A stretch of DNA of 64,000 bases from Bacteroidales bacterium (GTDB lineage Bacteria; Bacteroidota; Bacteroidia; Bacteroidales; UBA12077): assembly GCA_003446015.1 (NCBI GenBank), contig DMBU01000052.1, positions 13,690 to 77,689 on the forward strand, in the 5' to 3' direction. How positions within the stretch are numbered: position 1 is the first letter of the stretch; every line of letters begins with the position of its first letter. The notes under the pieces were generated by a model, which saw only the letters and a list, made by a program, of their open reading frames with translations, was not told the DNA's origin and did no database searches. This document shows positions 43,554 through 52,491 of the stretch, piece after piece. Position numbers and translations under genes: made by a program.

Positions 43554-44876
43554 TTGGAAACTGCTGAACCTTTCCCGTTAGCTTTATTTATTAATGCTAA
43601 TATAGTTATTCAAACAATTGATTTATATACATTAATTAGCATAATTATTTCTTTTTTTCTACTTGTAATTTCTGCTATGATTTCAGGTGCTGAGACTGCA
43701 TATTTTGGTCTTAGATCAGAACAACTGAAAGAAATTGAAAAACTCCAGGATTTTCGGAGTCGGTTAATCATCAAACATATTAAAAACCCTAAAAAGTTTT
43801 TAGCGACATTAACCATAGCTAATAGTTTTACAAATATTTGTTTTATTCTTTCTATGGGAATAATGCTTAATTGGACTTTTGATTTTACAAAATCCCCAAC
43901 CATTGGATTTATTGTTCAAGTCTCAATTATCGCATTTATTCTTATTCTTTTTGGAGAAGTATTACCCAAGTTTTATGCTAAAAACAATGCCGACAAATAC
44001 GTAAGAAGAACAGCAATACTGATTATAATACTCGATAAACTATTGCACCCTTTTAGTTTATTAATGATGAATACCACATCGATTATAGGAAGAAAACTTG
44101 CGAACATAAAGCAAAATATAACCATTGATGATCTCTCTCAGGCATTAAACTTAACAAGTCATCAAATAACTGATGATGAAAACATATTAAAAGGGATAGT
44201 TAAATTTGGAAACATTGATGCAAAAGAAATTATGAAATCGCGCGTTGATGTTTATGCAATTGAAATAGAAACACTATTTAAAGATCTGCTTGCATTCATC
44301 ATTGAGTCTGGTCATTCCAGAATACCAGTTTATTCAGAAACTTTCGACAATGTAAAAGGAATTTTATTTATCAAAGATTTATTGCCTCATTTCGAAAAGG
44401 ATAATGATTTTAAATGGCAATCTTTAATTAGAACTCCATATTTTATTCCTGAAAATAAAAAAATAAACGATCTGCTTCAAGAGTTTCAAGCTAATAAAAA
44501 CCATATGGCAATTGTTATCGACGAATATGGAGGAACAAGCGGGATTGTTACACTTGAAGATGTTTTAGAAGAAATTGTTGGTGAAATAACAGATGAATCT
44601 GACGAAGACGAAATTATATATTCCCAGGTAAATGACAACACCTATATTTTTGAAGGGAAGACCTTAATTAACGACTTTCTGAAAATAGTAGATATTGATG
44701 ATGATTTATTTGATGATGTAAAAGGCGACGCTGATACTATTGCCGGAATTATACTTGAGCTTACCGGAGAAATACCTGCAAAAAACAAAAAAATTGACTT
44801 TAAAAATCTTACTTTTACTATCGAATCGGTTGATAAAAGAAGGATAAAACAAATCAAAGTTACGATTAACGAATAA
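43554..44876 (+). CDS. gldE: Gliding motility-associated protein GldE
   Basis: A 440-residue membrane protein of the CNNM/HlyC-CorC type. It has an N-terminal domain of about four helices (SAMISGAETAYFGLRSEQL), two CBS modules (about residues 215-340, with ILFIKDLLPHF and HMAIVIDEYGGTSGIVTLEDVLEEIVGEI) and a C-terminal CorC_HlyC domain. In Flavobacterium, gldE is next to gldD and supports gliding and T9SS function. The only in-frame start that gives a full-length protein is TTG at 43554. The next ATG is more than 40 codons in, within the first helix. A gene order of ssb, gldE, gldD is characteristic of Bacteroidota. Confidence 0.9.
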   Translation: METAEPFPLALFINANIVIQTIDLYTLISIIISFFLLVISAMISGAETAYFGLRSEQLKEIEKLQDFRSRLIIKHIKNPKKFLATLTIANSFTNICFILSMGIMLNWTFDFTKSPTIGFIVQVSIIAFILILFGEVLPKFYAKNNADKYVRRTAILIIILDKLLHPFSLLMMNTTSIIGRKLANIKQNITIDDLSQALNLTSHQITDDENILKGIVKFGNIDAKEIMKSRVDVYAIEIETLFKDLLAFIIESGHSRIPVYSETFDNVKGILFIKDLLPHFEKDNDFKWQSLIRTPYFIPENKKINDLLQEFQANKNHMAIVIDEYGGTSGIVTLEDVLEEIVGEITDESDEDEIIYSQVNDNTYIFEGKTLINDFLKIVDIDDDLFDDVKGDADTIAGIILELTGEIPAKNKKIDFKNLTFTIESVDKRRIKQIKVTINE

Positions 44877-44883
44877 TCAAAAA

Positions 44884-45471
44884 ATGCATACACGAAATAT
44901 CATAACATACATCAGTGTGCTGGTAATTATTGGCTTCTTTATTTTAAGTGGGTGCAAAAAAAAATATACTCCTAAACCTCGCGGATATTTCAGAATTGAT
45001 CTGCCTGAAAAAAGCTATCAAAAATTAGAGTCCGGTTATCCATACAGTTTCAGTTATCCTGATTATGCCCTTATAAAGAAAGATAGCTCCAACGCACACG
45101 AGGAATATTGGATTAATATTGAATATCCAAACCTTAATGGTAAAATACACATTAGTTATATACAAGTTAACAAGAATTTAGAAAAAATCCTGGAAGATAC
45201 CAGAAAACTTGCATATAAACATACTATTAAAGCAGATGCCATTAATGAAACAATGTTTATAAAACCTGAAAAAAAAGTTTATGGTATTTTATACGATATT
45301 GAAGGAAATGCGGCCTCATCGGTTCAGTTTTTCTTAACCGATAGTATAAACAATTATTTGCGGGGAGCTCTCTATTTTAATGTTGAACCAAATAAAGATT
45401 CATTAGCACCTGTTTTAGATTTTGTAAAAGAAGATATTATTGTTTTAATTGAATCATTTGAGTGGAAATAA
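44884..45471 (+). CDS. gldD: Gliding motility lipoprotein GldD
   Basis: A 195-residue lipoprotein with lipobox LSGC (Cys24). The family pattern KPRGYFRIDLPEKSYQ and YPYSFSYP follows, and NAASSVQFFLTDSINNYLRGALYF is near the C-terminus. GldD is needed for gliding in Flavobacterium, and homologues occur in non-gliding species where they probably support type IX secretion. It starts seven bases after gldE. Confidence 0.93.
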   Translation: MHTRNIITYISVLVIIGFFILSGCKKKYTPKPRGYFRIDLPEKSYQKLESGYPYSFSYPDYALIKKDSSNAHEEYWINIEYPNLNGKIHISYIQVNKNLEKILEDTRKLAYKHTIKADAINETMFIKPEKKVYGILYDIEGNAASSVQFFLTDSINNYLRGALYFNVEPNKDSLAPVLDFVKEDIIVLIESFEWK

Positions 45472-45482
45472 TCTGATTTGTA

Positions 45483-46115
45483 ATGGGATTAATACTTAAA
45501 GAACGCATTAAAGATGATATAAAGTTTGGACTCTGGGAAATTACAGAGGATTACGAAACTCTTCGATCTAAGCTAAATCTTGACGAAAAAGACATTACGA
45601 CCGTTGAAGGTTTCAAAAATCACCGCAGAAAATTGGAATGGCTCAGTGTTAGGAACCTGTTAAAGTGTATGATAGGCAAAGACTCAAAAATTGTATATGG
45701 TCCTGAACGTAAACCCTATTTGCATAACAATGCCTATAATATAAGCATTTCTCACTCTAAAGACTTTACAGCAATCTTAATGAGCAAAAAAAGAAGGGTT
45801 GGTCTCGACCTGGAATATATGTCTAACAAAATAATACGAATTGCTGATAAATTTTTGCGTCCTGAAGAACTGGAGAAAATTGAAAAAGAACAGGAACTAT
45901 ATCATCTCTACTTACATTGGTGTGCAAAAGAAGCATTATATAAAATCTGCGACAAAGTTGATATCAACTTTGTAACCAACCTAAGTATTGAACCATTCAA
46001 GCCAAAGGTAAAAGGTCTGATGTCTGGAACTGTAAATAATAGTTATATGAACGAAAAGTTTATACTTACTTATTTTACACTAAAAAATTATTCTATAGTT
46101 TGGTGTTATAAATAA
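45483..46115 (+). CDS. 4'-phosphopantetheinyl transferase superfamily protein
   Basis: A 210-residue enzyme that would attach the phosphopantetheine arm of CoA to a carrier protein. Key motifs are the His in ISISHSKDF (His91), Asp109 and Glu111 in RVGLDLEYM, and Glu150 in WCAKEALYK, the Mg2+ and CoA site. It has the two-half layout of Sfp-type transferases. The target (acyl carrier protein or other) is unknown. It follows gldD closely, an order seen in other Bacteroidota. Confidence 0.9.
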   Translation: MGLILKERIKDDIKFGLWEITEDYETLRSKLNLDEKDITTVEGFKNHRRKLEWLSVRNLLKCMIGKDSKIVYGPERKPYLHNNAYNISISHSKDFTAILMSKKRRVGLDLEYMSNKIIRIADKFLRPEELEKIEKEQELYHLYLHWCAKEALYKICDKVDINFVTNLSIEPFKPKVKGLMSGTVNNSYMNEKFILTYFTLKNYSIVWCYK

Positions 46116-46171
46116 ATATGACCGATAAGCCAATTATTATTATCTTTATTCTCTCAAACTAATTTTAAGTA

Positions 46172-46915
46172 ATGATTTCTCAACTTATCAATAAGAGTAT
46201 TTCTAATCACAAAAAGCTTTTTGCATTGCTTATTGACCCCGATCGGCATACTTCAGAATCATTGGTAAACTTAATCAGAAATGCAGATCAAAGCGGTGTT
46301 GACCTTATTCTTGTTGGTGGAAGTTTATTAAATAATGATATTCATAAGTCAATTGAATTAATTAAATCTAATACAGATATTCCTGCACTACTTTTTCCCG
46401 GAAGCTTAATGCAAATTACCGATAAAGCAGATGGTATACTTCTCTTATCCTTAATTTCAGGCAGGAATCCTGATTTATTGATTGGTAATCATGTAATAGC
46501 TTCATCACATATTAAAAGAAGTAAGCTTGAAGTTTTGCCTACCGGCTACATTTTAATTGAAGGAGGAAAATCTACCTCTGTTGAGTATATGAGCAACACC
46601 AAACCAATTCCTGCCGGAAAAACAGATATTGCTATAGCTACCGCAATGGCTGGTGAAATGCTTGGCTTAAAATACATATATCTCGAAGCAGGCAGTGGAG
46701 CCACAACATCAATCAATATCAATATGATTAAAGGAGTGAAAGAAAATATAAATATCCCTTTAATTGTAGGAGGAGGGATAAAAACTCCTGAGCAAGTTAG
46801 AGATGTTATATTAGCCGGTGCTGATATCATTGTAGTTGGCACTGCTATTGAGCAAAAACCTGAGTTGTTAAACGAACTTGTTAAAGTATCTCGCGAAGAT
46901 TTTTCATCAATATAA
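46172..46915 (+). CDS. Geranylgeranylglyceryl/heptaprenylglyceryl phosphate synthase family protein
   Basis: A 247-residue TIM-barrel prenyltransferase of the PcrB/GGGPS family. It joins a long prenyl diphosphate to sn-glycerol 1-phosphate, the first step toward archaeal-type ether lipids. The N-terminal LFALLIDPDRHTSESL is the family signature, followed by DLILVGGSL, YLEAGSGA, VGGGIKTPEQV and DIIVVGTAIEQ in the phosphate-binding region. Bacteroidota carry a group II GGGPS of this type, and the lipid made in most species is not well known. It is the last of the run from ssb. Confidence 0.93.
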   Translation: MISQLINKSISNHKKLFALLIDPDRHTSESLVNLIRNADQSGVDLILVGGSLLNNDIHKSIELIKSNTDIPALLFPGSLMQITDKADGILLLSLISGRNPDLLIGNHVIASSHIKRSKLEVLPTGYILIEGGKSTSVEYMSNTKPIPAGKTDIAIATAMAGEMLGLKYIYLEAGSGATTSININMIKGVKENINIPLIVGGGIKTPEQVRDVILAGADIIVVGTAIEQKPELLNELVKVSREDFSSI

Positions 46916-47031
46916 TCCAGCCCTTTTTTATTCAAATTGAAAAAACATTAAAATCCTTATTTGAAATTAAACCCTGAGTACTAAATGGTGTCTATTATTT
47001 GTGCTGTAAAAAAAGCATTTAAGTTAACAAA

Positions 47032-47598
47032 ATGAATCTAGAAAATTTAAATAAAGTCCATCAGGAATTAATAGGCGAAAACTGGAAGCCTTTACTAGCT
47101 GAAGGTATGGCTGAAAATGAAAAATATAAAATTTCAAATTTTGGTCGAATTAAGAGCTATAAAGTAGATAAGGAAAATGGTTCTATCATTAAAGGATCCC
47201 TATTAAAAGGATATAAGATTCTAAATATCAAGTTAGAAAACAATAAACGAACTACAAAATACATCCATAAGGTAGTGGCAGAATGTTTTATTCCAAAAGA
47301 TAATATTCTGCAACAATATGTGATTCATCTGGATTTTGATAAAACAAACAATCATGTTGATAATTTAAAATGGGTGACACAAGAAACCATGTTTGCTCAT
47401 CAGAAAATAAATCCAAATTACAAAAGAGGAACCATTAATTATTCAAAACTAACAGAAACTGATGTAATTCGATTAAAGAAAAAATTAAAACGAGGAAAAA
47501 ATAAACTATATAAACTTGCCAAAGAATTTGGGATAACACACACTCAGCTCAACCGAATACGAAGAGGCGAAAATTGGGGTCACGTTAAAATTGATTAA
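47032..47598 (+). CDS. NUMOD4/HNH domain protein with C-terminal HTH
   Basis: A 188-residue protein resembling free-standing homing endonucleases. Residues 10-65 match NUMOD4 (ENWKPL, YKISNFGRIKSY). An HNH-like region follows: HKVVAECFIP and VIHLDFDKTNNHVDNLKWVTQ. The HNH asparagine before His is Ile, so the nuclease site may be altered. The C-terminal 60 residues form a helix-turn-helix (LYKLAKEFGITHTQLNRIRRG). There is no intron or intein in the surrounding genes. Stand-alone proteins like this are common in Bacteroidota and may regulate DNA rather than home. I cannot give a target. Confidence 0.78.
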   Translation: MNLENLNKVHQELIGENWKPLLAEGMAENEKYKISNFGRIKSYKVDKENGSIIKGSLLKGYKILNIKLENNKRTTKYIHKVVAECFIPKDNILQQYVIHLDFDKTNNHVDNLKWVTQETMFAHQKINPNYKRGTINYSKLTETDVIRLKKKLKRGKNKLYKLAKEFGITHTQLNRIRRGENWGHVKID

Positions 47599-47779
47599 AA
47601 AAATAAACTAAAAGTCTGACCTTAACTTTCCATTTGAGTCTCACCAAGAAATTCCCTGATAATTTAGGATTTATTTGAGAAATTTATAATAATAAAACTA
47701 TTAAGCCATTTGAGATTCGCTTTTTAATTTTTATAAGATATTTTTTGTATCTTGGATTTTAATTTTAATCCTAATACAG

Positions 47780-50698
47780 ATGAAAAAACGTTTCCACTTA
47801 TTGCTCTTATTTATTGTTATTTCGTTAAGTCTTGCAATTCAGAATAATGTTATAGCACAAGAGCATAAAAAAGAAAATACTGAGACAACTGTTCATGCTG
47901 ACCAGACAATTGCTTCTGAAGAATCTCATGCAGAAGAATCAGGACATTCAGAAAATATGAGTCCATTGTTTTTTCTAATTATCGCATTAATAATTGGAGC
48001 CGGAACTCGTCACTTTCTGAAGAAGAGTCCCCTTCCCTTCACAGTTACTTTATTACTTATTGGTCTGATTCTGGGAGTTTTATCCCGCCTTGGATATTTT
48101 GGTGAATGGAACATTATTGGATTAAAATTAGATGCAACTTTTATTAGTGATGCTGTTGGTTGGGCAGGACACATTAATCCTCATCTTATTCTTTTTATCT
48201 TTTTACCAACATTGATTTTTGAAGCAGCATTTGCCATGGATGTTCATACTTTCAAAAAAACATCTACAAATGCTTTCATCCTTGCTATTCCCGGGATTAT
48301 CATTGCATTGGTACTCACTGCTTTAATAATTATAGGGATTAAATGGGCTGGAATAGGTATGGACAATTGGACATGGACAATGGCACTTCTTTTTGGTGCT
48401 GTTGTTAGTGCCACAGACCCGGTCGCTGTTGTAGCAATTTTGAAAGAAGTTGGAGCAAGTAAAAAGCTAGGAACCCTTATTGAAGGAGAATCTATGTTAA
48501 ACGATGGAACTGCAATTGTTATTTTTATGGTTCTAATTGCAGGAATAACCGGTGCAGGATCTGATGTCTCTCCAATAATTGAATTTTTCAGAGTAGCAGT
48601 TGGAGGTACACTTGTTGGTCTCTTAATTGGATACATCGTTATTGCATGGGTAAAAAAAGTATTTAACGACGCTTTAGTAGAGATTACAGTAATAGTTGCC
48701 GCAGCATATATGACTTTTTATGTGGCTGAGCATTTCTTACATGTATCCGGAGTTTTAGGTTTAGTTTCATTCGGATTACTTATGGCTAGTGTAGGAAGAA
48801 CAAGAATCAGCCCTGAGGTTGAACACTTTCTTCATGAGTTTTGGGAACTTTTTGCCTTTATTGCAAACACATTAATATTCTTGATAGTAGGAGTTGTAAT
48901 TGCAGATAACATTGTGTTTACAGCAAACGATTTTATAATTTTATTTTTACTTTATATTGGAATTCATATTGTAAGAGCTGTGGTAATTGCAATGTTTTTT
49001 CCAATCATGAAAAAGGCTGGATATGGTCTTACAAAGAAAGATTCATACGTGTTATGGTGGGGAGCCTTAAGAGGAGCAGTAGGTTTAGCATTAGCTCTTA
49101 TTGTAGCTGGAGAATCAAAAATTGATGGAACAATTAGAGATCAATTTTTATTTTATACCGCAGGGATTGTTACCCTAACCTTATTAATTAATGCTACTAC
49201 AATAAAAGCTCTTCTAAATTGGATTGGATTAACAGATATTCCTCCGGCAAAACAAAAAATGATTTTTAATGCAAGAAATTATTTAAGAAGTACTGCTGAA
49301 AATTCAATGGATAAATTAAAAAGTGATCGATTTTTAAGTAGAGCTAATTGGGAAAGTGTTAAAACATATTTACCCGAAGAACCTGAAGATATTGAAATAG
49401 TGTTGGATGAAGGAGAGTTTTCCAATTTGTATGAAAAAAGAAGACGTGTACTTGAAAAAGAAAAAAGTAGTTACTGGAATCAGTTTAAAGAAGGTCTATT
49501 AGGTGCAATTGCAGTGCGGAATTTATCCGATGCAATTAATGAAATTATCGATTCAGATGGAAAAATTCCATTATCTCAAAGAAAAGATCTTGAGCAACTC
49601 TGGAAAACTCCAAAGTTTCTTAACAAACTTCAATCGGTACCAATTCTTGGTAATATTTCACAGCGGTTCTTCTTTGAGCAATTAACAAATAGTTATGATG
49701 CCGCCAGAGGATTTGTTGAAGCTCAATATGAAACACTCAAGTTAATTGAGAGTATGACTATTAGTTCTGATTCTGATGAATTAACTATAGATTCTGATTT
49801 GGCTACTATTGAAAATGAGATAAATGAGAATAGAATACACGGCTTAACGTTTTTACGAAATCTTAAAAACACCTTTCCGGAAATATATGATTCAATTGCA
49901 ACAAGACAAGCTATCCGTTCAAACTTGAATAGTGAACTAAAAATTGTTGAACGACTTCAGAAGAAAGGACAAATTGGATCTGACGAAGCTCACAAGATGA
50001 TTGAAAGCATTGAGGAAAGAATGAAAAAGCTATTAGATTCGCCACCAGAGATTGTACCTCCTGAGAAAGCAAAATTATTACAAGATGTTTCGTGGTTAAA
50101 AGAGCTCGATAAAGCTACTTTTAATAAAGTTGTTAGTCTGTTCCAACATAGAAATTATGCGGTGGGTGAAAAAATCATTAAGGAACATGGTCAGGTTGAT
50201 GGTTTATATGTTGTAGCTCGTGGATCAGTTAAGGTTACAATCAATAAAAAGCTTATCGACATTTTAGGAAAGGGAAGTGTTATCGGTGAAATTGCTGTTC
50301 TGACAAATGTTCCACGAACTGCTACCGTAACAGCAGAATCTCCTGTTACGGTACTTCGGCTTACGTCCGTTAGTATGCAACAGGTAATTCATAACAATCA
50401 AACATTAGAAGATAAGTTATGGCAAATTGCTGCTCCTCGGTTGGCAGAAAATATAGTATCGGAAATTGAGCCATACAATAAAATGCAACATGCAGAGCTT
50501 CAGCGAATATTAACAAAAGGGGAACTGATTTTAGCTAAAAAAGTTAAAAATATTGATCTGGAAGATAAATTGGCAATCCTAATTACTGGGAAAGCAATAA
50601 GATCAAACGACGAAAACATCGAAGCTCCATGTTTAATTGATGACAAATCAATAACATTGAGTCGGGATAGCCGGTTATTGGTCTTCTCAAAGGAGTAA
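47780..50698 (+). CDS. CPA1 Na+/H+ antiporter with cytoplasmic cNMP-binding domain (SOS1-like)
   Basis: A 972-residue cation/proton antiporter. A signal-like N-terminus (MKKRFHLLLLFIVISLSLAI) and a His/Glu-rich exported segment precede about twelve helices. The NhaP/CPA1 core has SATDPVAVVAILKEVG and LIEGESMLNDGTAIV, with the Asp residues that bind Na+ and H+. A long helical cytoplasmic region (about 500-750) leads to a cyclic nucleotide-binding-like domain (about 770-880) with GLYVVARGSVKV and GEIAVLTNVPRTATVTAE. This order matches plant SOS1-type antiporters. It may balance the Na+ gradient used or made by NQR. A terminator follows. Confidence 0.9.
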   Translation: MKKRFHLLLLFIVISLSLAIQNNVIAQEHKKENTETTVHADQTIASEESHAEESGHSENMSPLFFLIIALIIGAGTRHFLKKSPLPFTVTLLLIGLILGVLSRLGYFGEWNIIGLKLDATFISDAVGWAGHINPHLILFIFLPTLIFEAAFAMDVHTFKKTSTNAFILAIPGIIIALVLTALIIIGIKWAGIGMDNWTWTMALLFGAVVSATDPVAVVAILKEVGASKKLGTLIEGESMLNDGTAIVIFMVLIAGITGAGSDVSPIIEFFRVAVGGTLVGLLIGYIVIAWVKKVFNDALVEITVIVAAAYMTFYVAEHFLHVSGVLGLVSFGLLMASVGRTRISPEVEHFLHEFWELFAFIANTLIFLIVGVVIADNIVFTANDFIILFLLYIGIHIVRAVVIAMFFPIMKKAGYGLTKKDSYVLWWGALRGAVGLALALIVAGESKIDGTIRDQFLFYTAGIVTLTLLINATTIKALLNWIGLTDIPPAKQKMIFNARNYLRSTAENSMDKLKSDRFLSRANWESVKTYLPEEPEDIEIVLDEGEFSNLYEKRRRVLEKEKSSYWNQFKEGLLGAIAVRNLSDAINEIIDSDGKIPLSQRKDLEQLWKTPKFLNKLQSVPILGNISQRFFFEQLTNSYDAARGFVEAQYETLKLIESMTISSDSDELTIDSDLATIENEINENRIHGLTFLRNLKNTFPEIYDSIATRQAIRSNLNSELKIVERLQKKGQIGSDEAHKMIESIEERMKKLLDSPPEIVPPEKAKLLQDVSWLKELDKATFNKVVSLFQHRNYAVGEKIIKEHGQVDGLYVVARGSVKVTINKKLIDILGKGSVIGEIAVLTNVPRTATVTAESPVTVLRLTSVSMQQVIHNNQTLEDKLWQIAAPRLAENIVSEIEPYNKMQHAELQRILTKGELILAKKVKNIDLEDKLAILITGKAIRSNDENIEAPCLIDDKSITLSRDSRLLVFSKE

Positions 50699-50722
50699 CC
50701 AACTAAAATATTATAATCCAGG

Positions 50723-50752
50723 AAGCATCAGCATTCGCTGATGCTTTTTTTA
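50723..50752 (+). terminator. Rho-independent terminator after the antiporter
   Basis: AAGCATCAGC (50723-50732) and GCTGATGCTT (50737-50746) form a perfect 10-bp stem with the loop ATTC, followed by seven T. It ends the antiporter gene. Confidence 0.88.
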
Positions 50753-50834
50753 TATGCTTCAATAAATGCGGGATTTTATTTAGCAACTAATTGTTCCTAA
50801 AACCGGGCTAAAAGTATCTCATTTAAAAAAATAA

Positions 50835-52484
50835 TTATTCAATGATTTCAAAAACAGGATTGCCAATTGAAGCATTTGGTGCAGTTATTTTGAGTATCCA
50901 TGAAATAGTAGGAGCAATATCAACAACTTCAGTTGCTCTGTCTATTCGACTACTTTTTACTTTCCAACCATACCAGATTAATGGAACATGTGTATCGTAT
51001 TCATATCCCGAACCAGATTTTGTTACGTTACCGTTTTTTTCAATCCATCCTGTTTCAAGATTAAGAATAACATCTCCAGATCGTTTTTGATGAAAACCAT
51101 TTTGAATCTTTTGATTAATTCCCGATTCAAAATTTGTTGAATTAATAATATGAGCCGGAAGTGCATTTGCCACTCCATTAAACTGCACAAGGAAATTGGC
51201 TACTTTATCCTGCAGTTCATTTAAATTTACCCCTGATTCATCAACCAATTGTTGATTGAAATATATTTGTCGTGAATAATATGATTTTATCCATTCTCCG
51301 TTCTGATATAAAATACTTAAATAACTATTAAGCAAGGTAACAGCCTTTTCGCCATCAAAAACACCAGCGTTTTGTTTTTTGCTAATAAGATATTCGGGAA
51401 CATCTGAGACACCTCTATCGGAAGTTATATAAATCAGGGTACTTTCTAAACCTATTTCATCATCAATAAAACGGATAAAATGCTCCAAATCCTGATCTAA
51501 ACGAAGGAATAAATCTTCCATTTCAACAGAGCGTGGTCCAAATAATTCGCCACTATAATTTGTAGCCGAAAAACTAACAGAAAGAAAATCAGTAAAATCA
51601 TCTTTACCCAAATTCTCCTCAACAATTGCGGAAACCGCGAAATCTTTCGTATACGTATTTCCGAAGGGAGTATATTTAAGGTATTTAAAATTGCCTGATC
51701 TGTTTCTTAAATAAGATAAATCATACGGGAAAGTATAACGATAATTTCTAAATCCAATCTCAAAATTACTATTGTCAGGCAGACTGTTTTTATAATTATT
51801 TGCTAATGAATACATACTTGCCCAGTTTTTTCTCATGTACACATCCTGAAATCCTTTTGCATTAAAATTCTTAACCCAGGCTGGCAAAGTATCTGTATAG
51901 TAATTTCCTGTTATCCATCCTCCATCGTGATTATTAAGCCAAAATGCATAATCGGCTAATTTACCTCCAGATATCACAGATGAAACAGGATTTAATGATA
52001 TGCTTATCACTTTTGAGCTGTCATTAGTTGCAAGCTTAAGCTCATCTCCGAGTGTAGATGTCATCATATTTTTTGGAGTATAGTTACCCATTTGAATGAT
52101 ACCATCCATAAGGTTGAATTTCGACTCGTCGGCACAGCCAATCGTTTCACCTGTTAACCGATTGTACCAGGTATCTGATATAATCCCATGATAAGAAGGA
52201 TTAGTTCCGCTAACAATACTTGCCTGCCCTACACCGTTTTGGGTAATCAGATAATTATGGTAAGTCTGAGTGCAAAAAGAACCTTCGTTTATTATTTTCT
52301 TAAATCCATTCTCGCCGAAAGAATTCCAGTATCGAAGAAGCATTTCGTAACGCATCTCTTCAATTACAATACCAACAACCAGCTTAGGGGGCTTATTGAG
52401 TTGATTTTGTGCTTGAATATTAACAAAACCAAGAATAAAAGAAATTAGTAATACTGATTTTATTATGTGTTTTCTGTTCAACAT
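50835..52484 (-). CDS. PafA-like alkaline phosphatase superfamily protein, active site degenerate
   Basis: A 549-residue exported protein with signal MLNRKHIIKSVLLISFILGF. I start at 52484, just past the ychF stop at 52492. The longest reading frame overlaps ychF and spoils the signal. Overall it resembles the Bacteroidota PafA-type phosphatases (KLVVGIV start, DTHVPLIWYGW and PNASIGNPV near the end). Several catalytic positions differ: the metal Asp in VVDQMR is Glu42, the nucleophile Thr and its following His in T-A-x-G-H are Asn83 and Gln87 (NGVGQASI), and the ADH metal motif is SDR. It therefore is probably not an active phosphatase, though the His in DTHVP is kept. It follows ychF on the same strand. 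Confidence 0.75.
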   Translation of the reverse strand: MLNRKHIIKSVLLISFILGFVNIQAQNQLNKPPKLVVGIVIEEMRYEMLLRYWNSFGENGFKKIINEGSFCTQTYHNYLITQNGVGQASIVSGTNPSYHGIISDTWYNRLTGETIGCADESKFNLMDGIIQMGNYTPKNMMTSTLGDELKLATNDSSKVISISLNPVSSVISGGKLADYAFWLNNHDGGWITGNYYTDTLPAWVKNFNAKGFQDVYMRKNWASMYSLANNYKNSLPDNSNFEIGFRNYRYTFPYDLSYLRNRSGNFKYLKYTPFGNTYTKDFAVSAIVEENLGKDDFTDFLSVSFSATNYSGELFGPRSVEMEDLFLRLDQDLEHFIRFIDDEIGLESTLIYITSDRGVSDVPEYLISKKQNAGVFDGEKAVTLLNSYLSILYQNGEWIKSYYSRQIYFNQQLVDESGVNLNELQDKVANFLVQFNGVANALPAHIINSTNFESGINQKIQNGFHQKRSGDVILNLETGWIEKNGNVTKSGSGYEYDTHVPLIWYGWKVKSSRIDRATEVVDIAPTISWILKITAPNASIGNPVFEIIE

Positions 52485-52491
52485 TTTTAAG

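Noticed and set aside
47032..47598. Homing endonuclease inside an intron or mobile element
   Set aside because: No interrupted gene, intron structure or repeat borders were seen around it.
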